DNA of 64,000 nucleotides from an uncultured Roseobacter sp. (GTDB taxonomy: Bacteria; Pseudomonadota; Alphaproteobacteria; Rhodobacterales; Rhodobacteraceae). The stretch is from positions 186,001 through 250,000 of the forward strand of contig NZ_CANMNK010000007.1 of NCBI RefSeq assembly GCF_947499265.1, in the 5' to 3' direction. Under the pieces are notes generated by a model. It was not told the DNA's origin. It did no database searches and saw only the letters and a program-made list of their open reading frames with translations. The position numbers were made by a program, and so were the translations under genes. Of the stretch, positions 18,375 through 26,877 are shown in pieces; the stretch's first letter is position 1; each line of letters opens with the position of its first letter.

Positions 18375-19916
18375 GTGACCAGCACCATTGAAAATGCGGC
18401 GCATTATTTTGTCGACCGGCACCTCACGGAAGGACGCGGCGACAAGACGGCGTACCGGGAAGCGGGCACCGGCCGCAGCCTGACATTCCAGCAGATGGCC
18501 GACGGCGCCGAGACGCTTGCAGGGGCACTTCTACGCGCAGGCATCCGGCCCGAGGAACGCGTGGCCATGTTGGTGCTGGACACGGTGGAATTCCCGCAAA
18601 TCTTCTTTGGCGCCATGAAATGCGGTGTCGTGCCGATCCCGATCAACACATTGCTGGCCGCCCCGGTTTACGACGCGATCCTGCGCGACAGCCGGGCATC
18701 GGCGCTGTTTGTCTCCGCTCCGCTCTATCAGACCATCGCCCCGGTTTTGGCGGAAAATCCCTACCTCCGCCATGTGATTGTTATCGGCGCAGCGGATATT
18801 GAGGGCACAGAGACATTCGAAGACTTTCTGAAAGGTGCGGAGCGGGTGTCAACCCGTCCGGTATCAGCGGATGAAACGGCTTTCTGGCTCTACTCTTCGG
18901 GCTCGACCGGGCAGCCCAAGGGCGTTCAACATGTCCATTCCAGCCTGCAAGCAACCGCAGATACCTACGGCGCGCATGTGCTGGGCCTTACCGAGGCGGA
19001 CAGGGTGTTTTCGGCGGCGAAACTCTTCTTTGCCTATGGTCTGGGAAACGCGCTGACCTTTCCTCTGGCCGTTGGGGCAACCACGATTTTATTCGCTGGT
19101 CGGCCAACACCGGTTGACATGATCGCGACCCTTAATGCAGAAAAGCCCACAGTTTTTTGCGGTGTACCTACGCTATATGCGGCGATGGTCGCCGAAATGG
19201 ACAAGACAGGGACGCCTGATGCCCCGCTTCGCAGATGTATCTCGGCGGGGGAGGCGTTGCCCGAAGACGTCGGTATGCGGTGGGAGGCGCATACCGACGT
19301 CGCCATTCTGGATGGTGTCGGGTCCACCGAGATGCTGCATATTTTTCTGAGCAATCGACCGGATGATCTGGAATACGGGACTTCTGGCATTGCGGTTCCG
19401 GGATATGACATGCGGCTGGTGAATGAAGCGGGCGCAGAGGTCGGTGACAACGAAATCGGTGAGTTGCTGGTCAACGGTGCGTCTTCGGCTGCGGGATACT
19501 GGAACCAACGGGCAAAATCCCGCGCGACCTTCGAAGGCGTGTGGACGCGAACCGGCGACAAATACGAGCGCCGCCCCGATGGGCGCTATGTTTATTGTGG
19601 GCGCACGGATGACATGTTCAAGGTGTCCGGCATCTGGGTGTCGCCGTTTGAGGTTGAGCAGGCGCTGGCCAGCCATGCATCCGTGCTGGAAGCCGCGGTG
19701 GTTGCCGCCCGTGACGCGGAGGGGCTGGAAAAACCCAAGGCATTTGTTGTGCTGGAAGGGGCCGCGCCGGAGGATTTGGAGACGCAGCTCATCGAGCATG
19801 TGAAGAGCCGGATCGGCAAGTGGAAATACCCCCGCTGGATCGAGATCGTGGAAGATCTGCCCAAAACCGCGACGGGCAAAATTCAGCGTTTCAAACTGCG
19901 CGACGGGGTGGAGTGA
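18375..19916 (+). CDS. badA: benzoate-CoA ligase family protein
   Basis: A 513-residue adenylate-forming ligase that activates benzoate (or a related aromatic acid) to its CoA thioester. The AMP-binding motif YSSGSTGQPKG lies near residue 172; LFFAYGLGNALTFPL is a signature of benzoate-CoA ligases. The motif RTGDKYERRPDG and the C-terminal lysine loop KTATGKIQRFKLR are intact. The start is GTG with a GGGGGAG site. It overlaps the following hydrolase by one base. It supplies the substrate for BoxAB encoded downstream; the paralogue range of substrates (for example hydroxybenzoates) is open. Confidence 0.92.
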   Translation: MTSTIENAAHYFVDRHLTEGRGDKTAYREAGTGRSLTFQQMADGAETLAGALLRAGIRPEERVAMLVLDTVEFPQIFFGAMKCGVVPIPINTLLAAPVYDAILRDSRASALFVSAPLYQTIAPVLAENPYLRHVIVIGAADIEGTETFEDFLKGAERVSTRPVSADETAFWLYSSGSTGQPKGVQHVHSSLQATADTYGAHVLGLTEADRVFSAAKLFFAYGLGNALTFPLAVGATTILFAGRPTPVDMIATLNAEKPTVFCGVPTLYAAMVAEMDKTGTPDAPLRRCISAGEALPEDVGMRWEAHTDVAILDGVGSTEMLHIFLSNRPDDLEYGTSGIAVPGYDMRLVNEAGAEVGDNEIGELLVNGASSAAGYWNQRAKSRATFEGVWTRTGDKYERRPDGRYVYCGRTDDMFKVSGIWVSPFEVEQALASHASVLEAAVVAARDAEGLEKPKAFVVLEGAAPEDLETQLIEHVKSRIGKWKYPRWIEIVEDLPKTATGKIQRFKLRDGVE

Positions 19917-20737
19917 TGGTAGCCTGGGCCGCTGATCCAGACCAGCGTCTGAGTGTTCAGGGGACCCGCCTGGAATACGCCTGCTATGGTCCACCGCCTG
20001 GTGCCGCGCCCACGCTGGTCCTGTTGCACGACGGTTTGGGTTCGGTAGCCCTATGGCGTGATCTGCCGCAACGCCTTGCTGCGGCAACGGGGCTCGGTGT
20101 GTTTGTCTATTCACGGCAAGGCTACGGGCGCTCCGACAAGGTCGATTTGCCACGACCGTTGGACTACATGACCCGCGAAGCCGAAGATGTGCTTGGTCAG
20201 GTACTGGACGCGGCGGGACTGGGCGATGTGATCCTGCTGGGCCATTCGGATGGTGCCACGATTGCCAGCATCTACGCGGGATCGGTGAGCGACCGGCGGG
20301 TGCGCGGGCTGATCCTGATGGCGCCGCATTTTTTCACGGAACCCGAAGGTCTGGCCACCATCCGCGCCGCTGGTGAGGATTTTAGCAGGGGTGATCTCAA
20401 GGCAAAACTGGCGCGCCACCATGAGGATGTCGATGGTGCATTCCACGGCTGGCACGACACCTGGACCGATCCGGCGTTTGAAAACTGGAATGTTGCGGAC
20501 GCCATTGACCATTGGCGCGTGCCGGTACTGGCCATTCAGGGCGACGATGATCCCTATGGCACGCTTGCGCAGATAGATGAGATTAAGGGGCGTATCTACG
20601 CGCCGCTGGAAACGCTGGTTCTGGCGGGATGTGGTCATGCACCTCACGTCGAACGCGCGGAGGTGGTTTTGCAGGAGATAACAGCCTTCTGCGCCAGGCT
20701 TGTGCGGTTGGAGCAAGAGACCGTTGCCCTGGCCTGA
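19916..20737 (+). CDS. alpha/beta-fold hydrolase of the box cluster
   Basis: A 273-residue serine hydrolase. The oxyanion region LLHDGLGS, the nucleophile elbow GHSDGA, an Asp in QGDDDP and His in GCGHAPH give a complete catalytic triad. The ATG overlaps the ligase stop (TGATG at 19914-19918), and the stop overlaps the next gene. Hydrolases of this type accompany box clusters and may act as thioesterase, ester or lactone hydrolase, for example relieving CoA trapping; no specific function can be read from the sequence. Confidence 0.85.
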   Translation: MVAWAADPDQRLSVQGTRLEYACYGPPPGAAPTLVLLHDGLGSVALWRDLPQRLAAATGLGVFVYSRQGYGRSDKVDLPRPLDYMTREAEDVLGQVLDAAGLGDVILLGHSDGATIASIYAGSVSDRRVRGLILMAPHFFTEPEGLATIRAAGEDFSRGDLKAKLARHHEDVDGAFHGWHDTWTDPAFENWNVADAIDHWRVPVLAIQGDDDPYGTLAQIDEIKGRIYAPLETLVLAGCGHAPHVERAEVVLQEITAFCARLVRLEQETVALA

Positions 20738-21182
20738 TCTGCCGCCCGGCATTCGACTGCCGCCGCATGTTTATGTTCCCGGCAAAAACGCCCGCCACCC
20801 GGAAGATTGGTTTGACCTCATCAAGGCAAGTGTCACGCCCGATATCCCGTCCGCCGAACTGCACTGTACCACTGCCTTTCAAACTGGGGTTGCCTATCTC
20901 CAGGCCGGATATTTTTGGGAGTGCCACGAAGTGCTGGAGGCGGTGTGGATGCAGACATCCGATCCCAGCCCGGAACGCGAGATGGTGCAGGCGCTGATCC
21001 AACTGGCGAATGCGCGCCTCAAACTGCTGATGGGCAAGCCGCGCGCCGCGCGCCGATTGTGCGACATGGTGCAGGCTCATCTGGCACGCTGCGATCAGCA
21101 TAAGGTCGTGTTGGGCATGGGAATCGAAGAGGTGAGGGCACAGCTTGCCACTACCCAGGTGGATGTAAAAAGTGTATTATAG
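20724..21182 (+). CDS. DUF309 domain protein
   Basis: About 152 residues. The core GVAYLQAGYFWECHEVLEAVW carries the conserved H-E pair of the DUF309 helical fold, and the following MVQALIQLANARLKLLMGK matches the family. No ATG is available; the frame opens at TTG 20700, and I chose TTG 20724 so that the protein begins LPWPDLPPG, overlapping the hydrolase by 14 bases. The start is uncertain. The biochemical role of DUF309 is unknown. Its coupling to the hydrolase and place before boxC suggest part in aromatic metabolism, or merely hitchhiking. Confidence 0.75.
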   Translation: MPWPDLPPGIRLPPHVYVPGKNARHPEDWFDLIKASVTPDIPSAELHCTTAFQTGVAYLQAGYFWECHEVLEAVWMQTSDPSPEREMVQALIQLANARLKLLMGKPRAARRLCDMVQAHLARCDQHKVVLGMGIEEVRAQLATTQVDVKSVL

Positions 21183-21209
21183 TGCGTTAAATTGTAGGTT
21201 TCATACCTA
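21179..21209. promoter_or_regulatory. candidate operator region upstream of boxC
   Basis: The AT-rich 117-base gap before boxC holds ATAGTGCG (21179-21186), also found upstream of boxR (25896-25903), and a perfect small inverted repeat TAGGT-ttcat-ACCTA (21195-21209). This is where a BoxR-controlled promoter would be expected. No convincing -35/-10 pair was assigned. Confidence 0.3.
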
Positions 21210-21299
21210 AAATGAACCGTATAGCAGTTTGTAAATGTAAAAATATGAATTATAGTTCCTTCCAGCACCTCATTTCTTGGTGCTCAGGGAGGGATGGGT

Positions 21300-22958
21300 G
21301 TGACCCAGCGCATAGATTTCCAGGTTGATCCAACCGCAATGAAGCATTGGCGGGTCGAATATGATGGCCCTGTCGCGAACCTCTACATGGATGTGGACGA
21401 GGATGGTGGGCTGTTCGACGGCTATCAGCTCAAGCTGAATTCATATGATCTTGGTGTGGATATCGAGCTATCTGACGTGGTGCAGCGCATGCGCTTCGAG
21501 CACCCCGAGGTTAAAGTGGTGGTGTTGCAATCCGCAAAGGACAAGGTCTTTTGTGCCGGTGCCAACATCCGGATGCTGGGTGGTGCAGCGCACGCGCATA
21601 AGGTGAACTTCTGCAAGTTTACCAACGAGACCCGCAATACCTATGAGGCGGCGCTTGAAGACAGCGGGCAGAACTACATCTGTGCAGTGCGCGGCGCCTG
21701 CGCGGGCGGCGGCTATGAGTTGGCGCTTGCTTGCAATCACATCATGCTGACCGATGACAGCGCCTCCTCCGTGGCGCTGCCCGAAGTGCCCTTGCTGGCC
21801 GTTCTGCCCGGCACTGGCGGGCTCACACGCGTCACCGACAAGCGCAAAGTCCGCCGCGATCTGGCGGATGTATTCTGCTCCGTTGAGGAAGGCGTCAAAG
21901 GCAAGCGCGCCTTGCAGTGGGGGCTGGTGGATGAGGTGATCGCGAATTCAAAATTCGATGACGCGGTGGCGGCGCGGGCGCGGGCGATGGCCGACGCGTC
22001 GGATAAACCCGACGTCACGCAGGGCATAAGTCTAACCCCACTGGACCGCGAATTTGCAGAAGATGCGGTCAGCTATTCGACCGTTGCGGTCACGTTGGAT
22101 CGCAAAGGACGGCGCGCGGTTGTCACGATCACGGGCCCGGATGGCGATGCGCCCGCAGATATGGATGCATTCACGGCGCAGGGGGCTGAGGCATGGATGC
22201 TTCGCTGTGCCCGCGAGCTTGATGATGCGATTTTGCATCTGCGCACGAATGAGGGTGAGTTGGGTCTGATCGAATTTCAGACGCAAGGGGAACCGGCCAA
22301 GGTGATCGCGCATGAAGCCCTGCTGTTGGCGAACAAGGATCACTGGCTGGCCAATGAGGTTCTGGGGCTTTGGAAACGGGTGCTGAAGCGCGTGGACATG
22401 ACCTCGCGCAGCCTGGTGGCGATTGTTGAGCATGGGTCGTGTTTTGCGGGGGTGCTGGCGGAGCTGCTCTGGGCGGTGGATCGCAGCTACATGATGCTGG
22501 AAGACTTCGAGGATGACGCGCGCCCGATGGCGACGGTGACGATGACAGACAGCAATTTCGGGAGCTTCCCGATGGGCAATGGTCTCAGCCGTCTGCAGAC
22601 GCGGTTTCTGGGCGCTCCGGAGCAGGTCGATGTTCTGCGCGCCCGGATCGGCAACGCCCTGGAGGCCGATGAGGCGGAGGCGCTTGGCCTTGTGACCTAT
22701 GCCTATGATGACATCGATTGGGAGGATGAGGTGCGCCTCTTCATGGAAGAGCGCGCCAGTTTCTCCCCCGATGCGATGACGGGCATGGAAGCCAATCTGC
22801 GATTTGCCGGACCCGAGACGATGGAAACGCGCATTTTTGGGCGTTTGACCGCCTGGCAAAACTGGATTTTTCAACGCCCGAATGCCGTGGGGCCAGAAGG
22901 CGCGTTGCAGCGCTATGGCACCGGCGTGCGTGGTGTCTACGACATGGAACGTGTGTGA
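21300..22958 (+). CDS. boxC: benzoyl-CoA-dihydrodiol/epoxide lyase BoxC
   Basis: A 552-residue tandem crotonase-fold enzyme. In the aerobic benzoyl-CoA pathway it hydrolyses 2,3-epoxybenzoyl-CoA and splits off formate to give 3,4-dehydroadipyl-CoA semialdehyde. The first crotonase half shows FCAGANIRMLGG and RGACAGGGYELALAC; the second half is more diverged. Length matches known BoxC. GTG 21300 is preferred because GGAGG lies seven bases upstream; the ATG at 21294 would touch the ribosome site. It is followed 40 bases later by boxB. Confidence 0.95.
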   Translation: MTQRIDFQVDPTAMKHWRVEYDGPVANLYMDVDEDGGLFDGYQLKLNSYDLGVDIELSDVVQRMRFEHPEVKVVVLQSAKDKVFCAGANIRMLGGAAHAHKVNFCKFTNETRNTYEAALEDSGQNYICAVRGACAGGGYELALACNHIMLTDDSASSVALPEVPLLAVLPGTGGLTRVTDKRKVRRDLADVFCSVEEGVKGKRALQWGLVDEVIANSKFDDAVAARARAMADASDKPDVTQGISLTPLDREFAEDAVSYSTVAVTLDRKGRRAVVTITGPDGDAPADMDAFTAQGAEAWMLRCARELDDAILHLRTNEGELGLIEFQTQGEPAKVIAHEALLLANKDHWLANEVLGLWKRVLKRVDMTSRSLVAIVEHGSCFAGVLAELLWAVDRSYMMLEDFEDDARPMATVTMTDSNFGSFPMGNGLSRLQTRFLGAPEQVDVLRARIGNALEADEAEALGLVTYAYDDIDWEDEVRLFMEERASFSPDAMTGMEANLRFAGPETMETRIFGRLTAWQNWIFQRPNAVGPEGALQRYGTGVRGVYDMERV

Positions 22959-22998
22959 CCAATGGGGGCTTTCCAGCCACCGAAGTTTGGAGGACAAA

Positions 22999-24450
22999 AT
23001 GCTTGATCTGATCAATGTCAGCTACGACAGCCAAATTCCCAATAATGTCGGCCTGAGCTCTGACAAGAAAGTGCTGAAAGCTCTGGAAAAGTGGCATCCG
23101 GGCTATATCAACTGGTGGAACGACCTGATCCCCCAGAATTTCCAGGACTCGATGGTTTATCTGCGCACCGCTGTCAGCGTCGACCCCAAGGGCTGGGCCA
23201 AATTCGACTACGTGAAGATGCCGGAATACCGCTGGGGTGTTCTGCTCGCCCCTGCCGTCGAAGAGCGCAAGATCCCGATGGGCGAACATATGGGGGAGAC
23301 CGCGTGGCAGGAGGTTCCCGGCGAATATCGCAACATGCTCAAGCGCCTGATCGTCATTCAGGGCGATACCGAGCCGGGCTCGGTGGAGCAGCAGCGGTTT
23401 CTGGGCCTGACCGCCCCTTCGCTTTATGACATGCGCAATCTCTTTCAGGTCAATGTCGAGGAGGGTCGCCACCTCTGGGCGATGGTCTATCTGCTGCAGA
23501 AATACTTTGGCCGCGATGGTCGTGAAGAAGCCGATGATCTGTTGGTCCGCTCGTCGGGGTCCGAGGAAGCCCCGCGGATGTTGGGCGCGTTCAACGAGGA
23601 AACGCCGGACTGGTTGTCGTTCTTCATGTTCACCTATTTCACTGACCGGGACGGCAAGATGCAGCTGGAAAGCCTCGCGCAATCGGGGTTCGACCCGCTC
23701 AGCCGCACCTGCCGTTTCATGCTGACCGAAGAAGCGCATCATATGTTTGTGGGGGAAACGGGCGTGGGCCGCACCATTCAGGCCACGCTGGAAGCGATGA
23801 ACAAACACGGGATCACCGACCCCTACGACATCAACAAGATCCGCGATCTCGGCGTCATCGATCTGCCGACCATCCAGAAAAAGCTGAACCTGCACTATAC
23901 ATTGAGCCTCGATCTATTTGGGCAGGAAGTCTCCACCAATGCTGCCAATGCGTTCAACGCCGGGATCAAGGGGCGGTACATGGAGCAGCGGATCGATGAT
24001 GATCACAAGCTGCAAAACGATACCTATGCGGTCACATCCATCAAGGACGGGGCGATTGTGACGGAAGACGTGCCAGCACTGACCGCCATCAACATGCGGC
24101 TGCGGGATGACTACGTGCGCGACGCTGCGGGTGGGGTTGGCCGGTGGAACAAGGCCATTGCCAGGGCCGGGGTCGACTATGAACTCAAGCTCCCGCATGA
24201 AGGGTTTCATCGGCAAATCGGCGTGTTTTCGACCGTGGCGGTGGACCCCGATGGCAACATCATTTCGGCAGGGGAATGGGAAAAGCGCCGCAACGAATGG
24301 CTTCCCACCAAGGCAGACGGGGACTTCATCCAGTCGTTGATGGTGCCCTGTTACGAGCCGGGAAAATATGCCTCGTGGATTGCCGCACCGAAGGTCGGGA
24401 TCGACAATAAACCCGGCGATTTCGAATATGTGCAATTGCACATGGCTTGA
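22999..24450 (+). CDS. boxB: benzoyl-CoA 2,3-epoxidase oxygenase subunit BoxB
   Basis: A 483-residue diiron oxygenase forming 2,3-epoxybenzoyl-CoA from benzoyl-CoA and O2, with electrons from BoxA. The sequence MLDLINVSYDSQIPNNVGL and the paired Glu/His segments NVEEGRHLWAM and LTEEAHHMFVGE are BoxB hallmarks; the latter supply diiron ligands. A GGAGGA site precedes ATG 22999. It is followed by an 86-base gap, then a small cysteine-rich gene and boxA. Identification is firm. Confidence 0.97.
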   Translation: MLDLINVSYDSQIPNNVGLSSDKKVLKALEKWHPGYINWWNDLIPQNFQDSMVYLRTAVSVDPKGWAKFDYVKMPEYRWGVLLAPAVEERKIPMGEHMGETAWQEVPGEYRNMLKRLIVIQGDTEPGSVEQQRFLGLTAPSLYDMRNLFQVNVEEGRHLWAMVYLLQKYFGRDGREEADDLLVRSSGSEEAPRMLGAFNEETPDWLSFFMFTYFTDRDGKMQLESLAQSGFDPLSRTCRFMLTEEAHHMFVGETGVGRTIQATLEAMNKHGITDPYDINKIRDLGVIDLPTIQKKLNLHYTLSLDLFGQEVSTNAANAFNAGIKGRYMEQRIDDDHKLQNDTYAVTSIKDGAIVTEDVPALTAINMRLRDDYVRDAAGGVGRWNKAIARAGVDYELKLPHEGFHRQIGVFSTVAVDPDGNIISAGEWEKRRNEWLPTKADGDFIQSLMVPCYEPGKYASWIAAPKVGIDNKPGDFEYVQLHMA

Positions 24451-24536
24451 TCCACATCAAAGCAACCGCCCTGCGGGCCAGTGAAACTGGCCCGCGTCAC
24501 CGCCAGTGACCTTGTTTTTCAAAGGAGACCGGACCC

Positions 24537-24680
24537 ATGCAGACCCAAACCGCCAAGACATACGCAACGCCAAAACAGAACTGCCTCGGATGCACCGATT
24601 GCAAAGGCTTGTGCCGCGAGATCTATGACCTCGCCTTTATTCCGGATGTGGTGCTGCAAAGATCCTCCGCCAGCCCATGA
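24537..24680 (+). CDS. 47-residue four-cysteine (ferredoxin-like) peptide upstream of boxA
   Basis: A short frame missed by usual length filters. It begins with ATG after a strong AAGGAGA site (nine bases spacing) and its stop overlaps the boxA start (ATGA 24677-24680), so it is almost certainly translated. The product has Cys16, 19, 22 and 26 in the pattern C-x2-C-x2-C-x3-C (NCLGCTDCKGLC), the spacing of a [4Fe-4S] ferredoxin site, with little else: no second motif, no membrane span. I do not recognise it as a named family. Coupling to BoxA, which carries two [4Fe-4S] clusters, suggests an extra redox or cluster-transfer role between BoxA and BoxB. Confidence 0.7.
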   Translation: MQTQTAKTYATPKQNCLGCTDCKGLCREIYDLAFIPDVVLQRSSASP

Positions 24681-25873
24681 ACAAACCCGTAAAACAGCAC
24701 CTGATCGACCCCGAAATCTGTATCCGCTGCTACACCTGCGAAATGACGTGCCCGATTGGCGCGATCCAGCATGACGACAATAATGTCGTCGTTGACCCCG
24801 ACACCTGTAATTTCTGCATGGACTGTATCCCGGTGTGTCCCACCGGCTCCATTGATGAATGGCGGGTTGTTGAAACGCCCTATTCGCTGGACCAGCAATA
24901 CGGTTTCGAAGAACTGCCTGAGCAGGAAGACATCGCGCTGGATGCAGAGGCCGAAGACGATGGCATCGAGGCGCATGATGATGCCATTGCCGCATTGCTT
25001 ACTGAGGCGCACAAAGGGGCGGGGGGGCGTGCCAAAGCGCCTGCGTCGGCGTCGAAACCCACGATTAACCTCTATAATCTCGGCAACCCGGCGACCGCCA
25101 AGGTGCAGGGGAATTACCGCCTGACGGACCCCGAGAGCGACAGCGATGTACGCCACATCATCCTTGATCTGGGCGCGCTGCCGTTTCCCGTGCTGGAGGG
25201 ACAGAGCATCGGCGTCATTGCCCCGGGGACGGATGATGCGGGCAATCCGCACCTGCCGCGGCTCTATTCCGTTTCCAGCCCCCGCGATGGTGAGCGACCG
25301 GGGTTCAACAACGTCTCGCTGACCGTAAAGCGCGAAGAGAACGGCCTGTGTTCGAACTATATATGCGATCTGGAAAAAGATGACGATGTGCAGATCACGG
25401 GTCCCTTTGGCTCGACCTTCCTGCTGCCCTCCGATCCAAATGCGCACCTGCTGATGATCTGCACCGGCACCGGGTCGGCGCCGTTTCGAGGGTTCACCAT
25501 GCGACGGCAACGCGAAATGCCCGGCCTGGAGGGCAGTCTGACGCTGGTCTTTGGCGCGCGTACCCCGCGTGATCTGCCCTATTTCGGACCGCTCAAGAAG
25601 GTACCGGATCGTTTCATGCGCAAGGATTTTGCGTTCAGTCGACAGGAAGGCGCGCCCAAGCAATACGTGCAGGACAGGCTGCGCGCGCAGGCGGATACGG
25701 TCGCCGAGATGCTGAAATCGGACGCGGCCCATATCTATATCTGTGGGCTGAAAGCGATGGAGGAAGGTGTCGAAGAGGCGATGCGCGATATCGCGTCAGC
25801 CGCCGATATCGATTGGTCCACGCTGCGCGATCAGATGCGCGACGACGGACGATATCATGTCGAAACCTATTGA
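24677..25873 (+). CDS. boxA: benzoyl-CoA 2,3-epoxidase reductase subunit BoxA
   Basis: A 398-residue NADPH-dependent flavoprotein that feeds electrons to BoxB. An N-terminal bacterial ferredoxin domain carries two [4Fe-4S] motifs (Cys15/18/21/25 and Cys44/47/50/54). An acidic, Ala-rich linker (about 75-125) leads into a ferredoxin-NADP reductase module with FAD-binding RLYSVSSPRDG, NADP motif CTGTGSAPFRGF and a C-terminal YHVETY aromatic end. All motifs match BoxA. Translation is coupled to the small cysteine peptide upstream. Confidence 0.96.
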   Translation: MNKPVKQHLIDPEICIRCYTCEMTCPIGAIQHDDNNVVVDPDTCNFCMDCIPVCPTGSIDEWRVVETPYSLDQQYGFEELPEQEDIALDAEAEDDGIEAHDDAIAALLTEAHKGAGGRAKAPASASKPTINLYNLGNPATAKVQGNYRLTDPESDSDVRHIILDLGALPFPVLEGQSIGVIAPGTDDAGNPHLPRLYSVSSPRDGERPGFNNVSLTVKREENGLCSNYICDLEKDDDVQITGPFGSTFLLPSDPNAHLLMICTGTGSAPFRGFTMRRQREMPGLEGSLTLVFGARTPRDLPYFGPLKKVPDRFMRKDFAFSRQEGAPKQYVQDRLRAQADTVAEMLKSDAAHIYICGLKAMEEGVEEAMRDIASAADIDWSTLRDQMRDDGRYHVETY

Positions 25874-25894
25874 GATCGACGAAAGATGATGCGT

Positions 25895-25914
25895 GATAGT
25901 GCGCAATTGCTATC
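25895..25914. promoter_or_regulatory. candidate BoxR operator upstream of boxR
   Basis: GATAG (25895-25899) and CTATC (25910-25914) form an inverted repeat around TGCGCAATTG; inside, GCAATTGC (25903-25910) is an 8-base perfect palindrome. Shared pieces are seen upstream of boxC (ATAGTGCG) and of the TRAP receptor (ATAGCAATT). Autoregulation by BoxR is the simplest reading. Confidence 0.4.
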
Positions 25915-25986
25915 TGATGCCGTTGATTTCGAACCTCCGAAGGCTAGGCTTTGCATTATTATTCACATTTGGACCAAGATTGTTTG

Positions 25987-26877
25987 ATGACCGATGAGAT
26001 TGTCCCCCCGGATCCTGCGGCGCTGCTGATCAAGCGCCTTGCAACGCGTGTGCGCGATATCCGCAAAGCGCAGGGGCTGCCGAGACGGTTGCTGTCGGAA
26101 AAATCGGGTGTCTCGCCGAGATATCTGGCACAGCTGGAAGCGGGAGAAGGCAATATTTCCATCAGCCTTTTGCAGCGGATTGCAACAGCGCTTGATGTGA
26201 AAATCGAAACGCTGTTGTCGGAAACGGCGCCCTGGGATCGCGAGGTGCAGCGTGTCGCAACGCTCTACCGTCATGCGCCGCGGGAGCTGCAACAACAGGT
26301 GCGGGGGCTGCTTGCCCCTCAGAATCCAGCAACCCTGCGGGCGGGCCGGATATGTCTTGTCGGGCTGCGCGGGGCCGGGAAATCCACCTTGGGTAAGCTT
26401 GCGGGCGACGCGCTGAAGATACCGTTTATCGAATTGAACAGAGAGATTGAGCAGCACACCGGGATGCCGCTTTCGGAGGTCATGGCGTTTTATGGCCAGG
26501 ATGGCTACCGCGCGCTGGAAGCCGAGGCAATCACCCGCGTGATCGGTGCACATGACAAGATGATCCTGGCGGTCGCTGGCGGGCTTGTGGCCGAAGAGGG
26601 GACATTCGGGCAGGTTCTGGAGCGCTGTCATACGATCTGGGTGCGCACCTCGCCCGCGGAGCATATGCAACGCGTGCGAGCGCAGGGAGATTTGCGTCCG
26701 ATGCAGGGCAATCCCGCCGCGATGGAACAGTTGAAGCTGCTGCTGCAGACGCGCACGCCGCTCTACCAGCAAGCGGAGGCTGAGATCAACACGTCGAACC
26801 GTTCAGTCTCCGCGTCATTGAACGATCTGGTCAAGATCATCGCCTCGCGGGGGTTTCTTGAGGTGTCTGCAGAGTGA
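25987..26877 (+). CDS. boxR: BoxR/BzdR-type transcriptional regulator (XRE HTH fused to shikimate-kinase-like domain)
   Basis: A 296-residue repressor. Residues about 14-75 form an XRE helix-turn-helix (LPRRLLSEKSGVSPRYLAQLEAG); a linker follows; residues about 120-290 resemble shikimate kinase with Walker A GLRGAGKST (126-134). In BzdR/BoxR this domain binds benzoyl-CoA rather than shikimate, relieving repression. ATG 25987 is chosen; an upstream TTG in frame is less likely and the ribosome site is weak. The stop overlaps the next start (GTGA). It probably controls boxCBA and possibly the TRAP/ligase genes. Confidence 0.93.
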   Translation: MTDEIVPPDPAALLIKRLATRVRDIRKAQGLPRRLLSEKSGVSPRYLAQLEAGEGNISISLLQRIATALDVKIETLLSETAPWDREVQRVATLYRHAPRELQQQVRGLLAPQNPATLRAGRICLVGLRGAGKSTLGKLAGDALKIPFIELNREIEQHTGMPLSEVMAFYGQDGYRALEAEAITRVIGAHDKMILAVAGGLVAEEGTFGQVLERCHTIWVRTSPAEHMQRVRAQGDLRPMQGNPAAMEQLKLLLQTRTPLYQQAEAEINTSNRSVSASLNDLVKIIASRGFLEVSAE

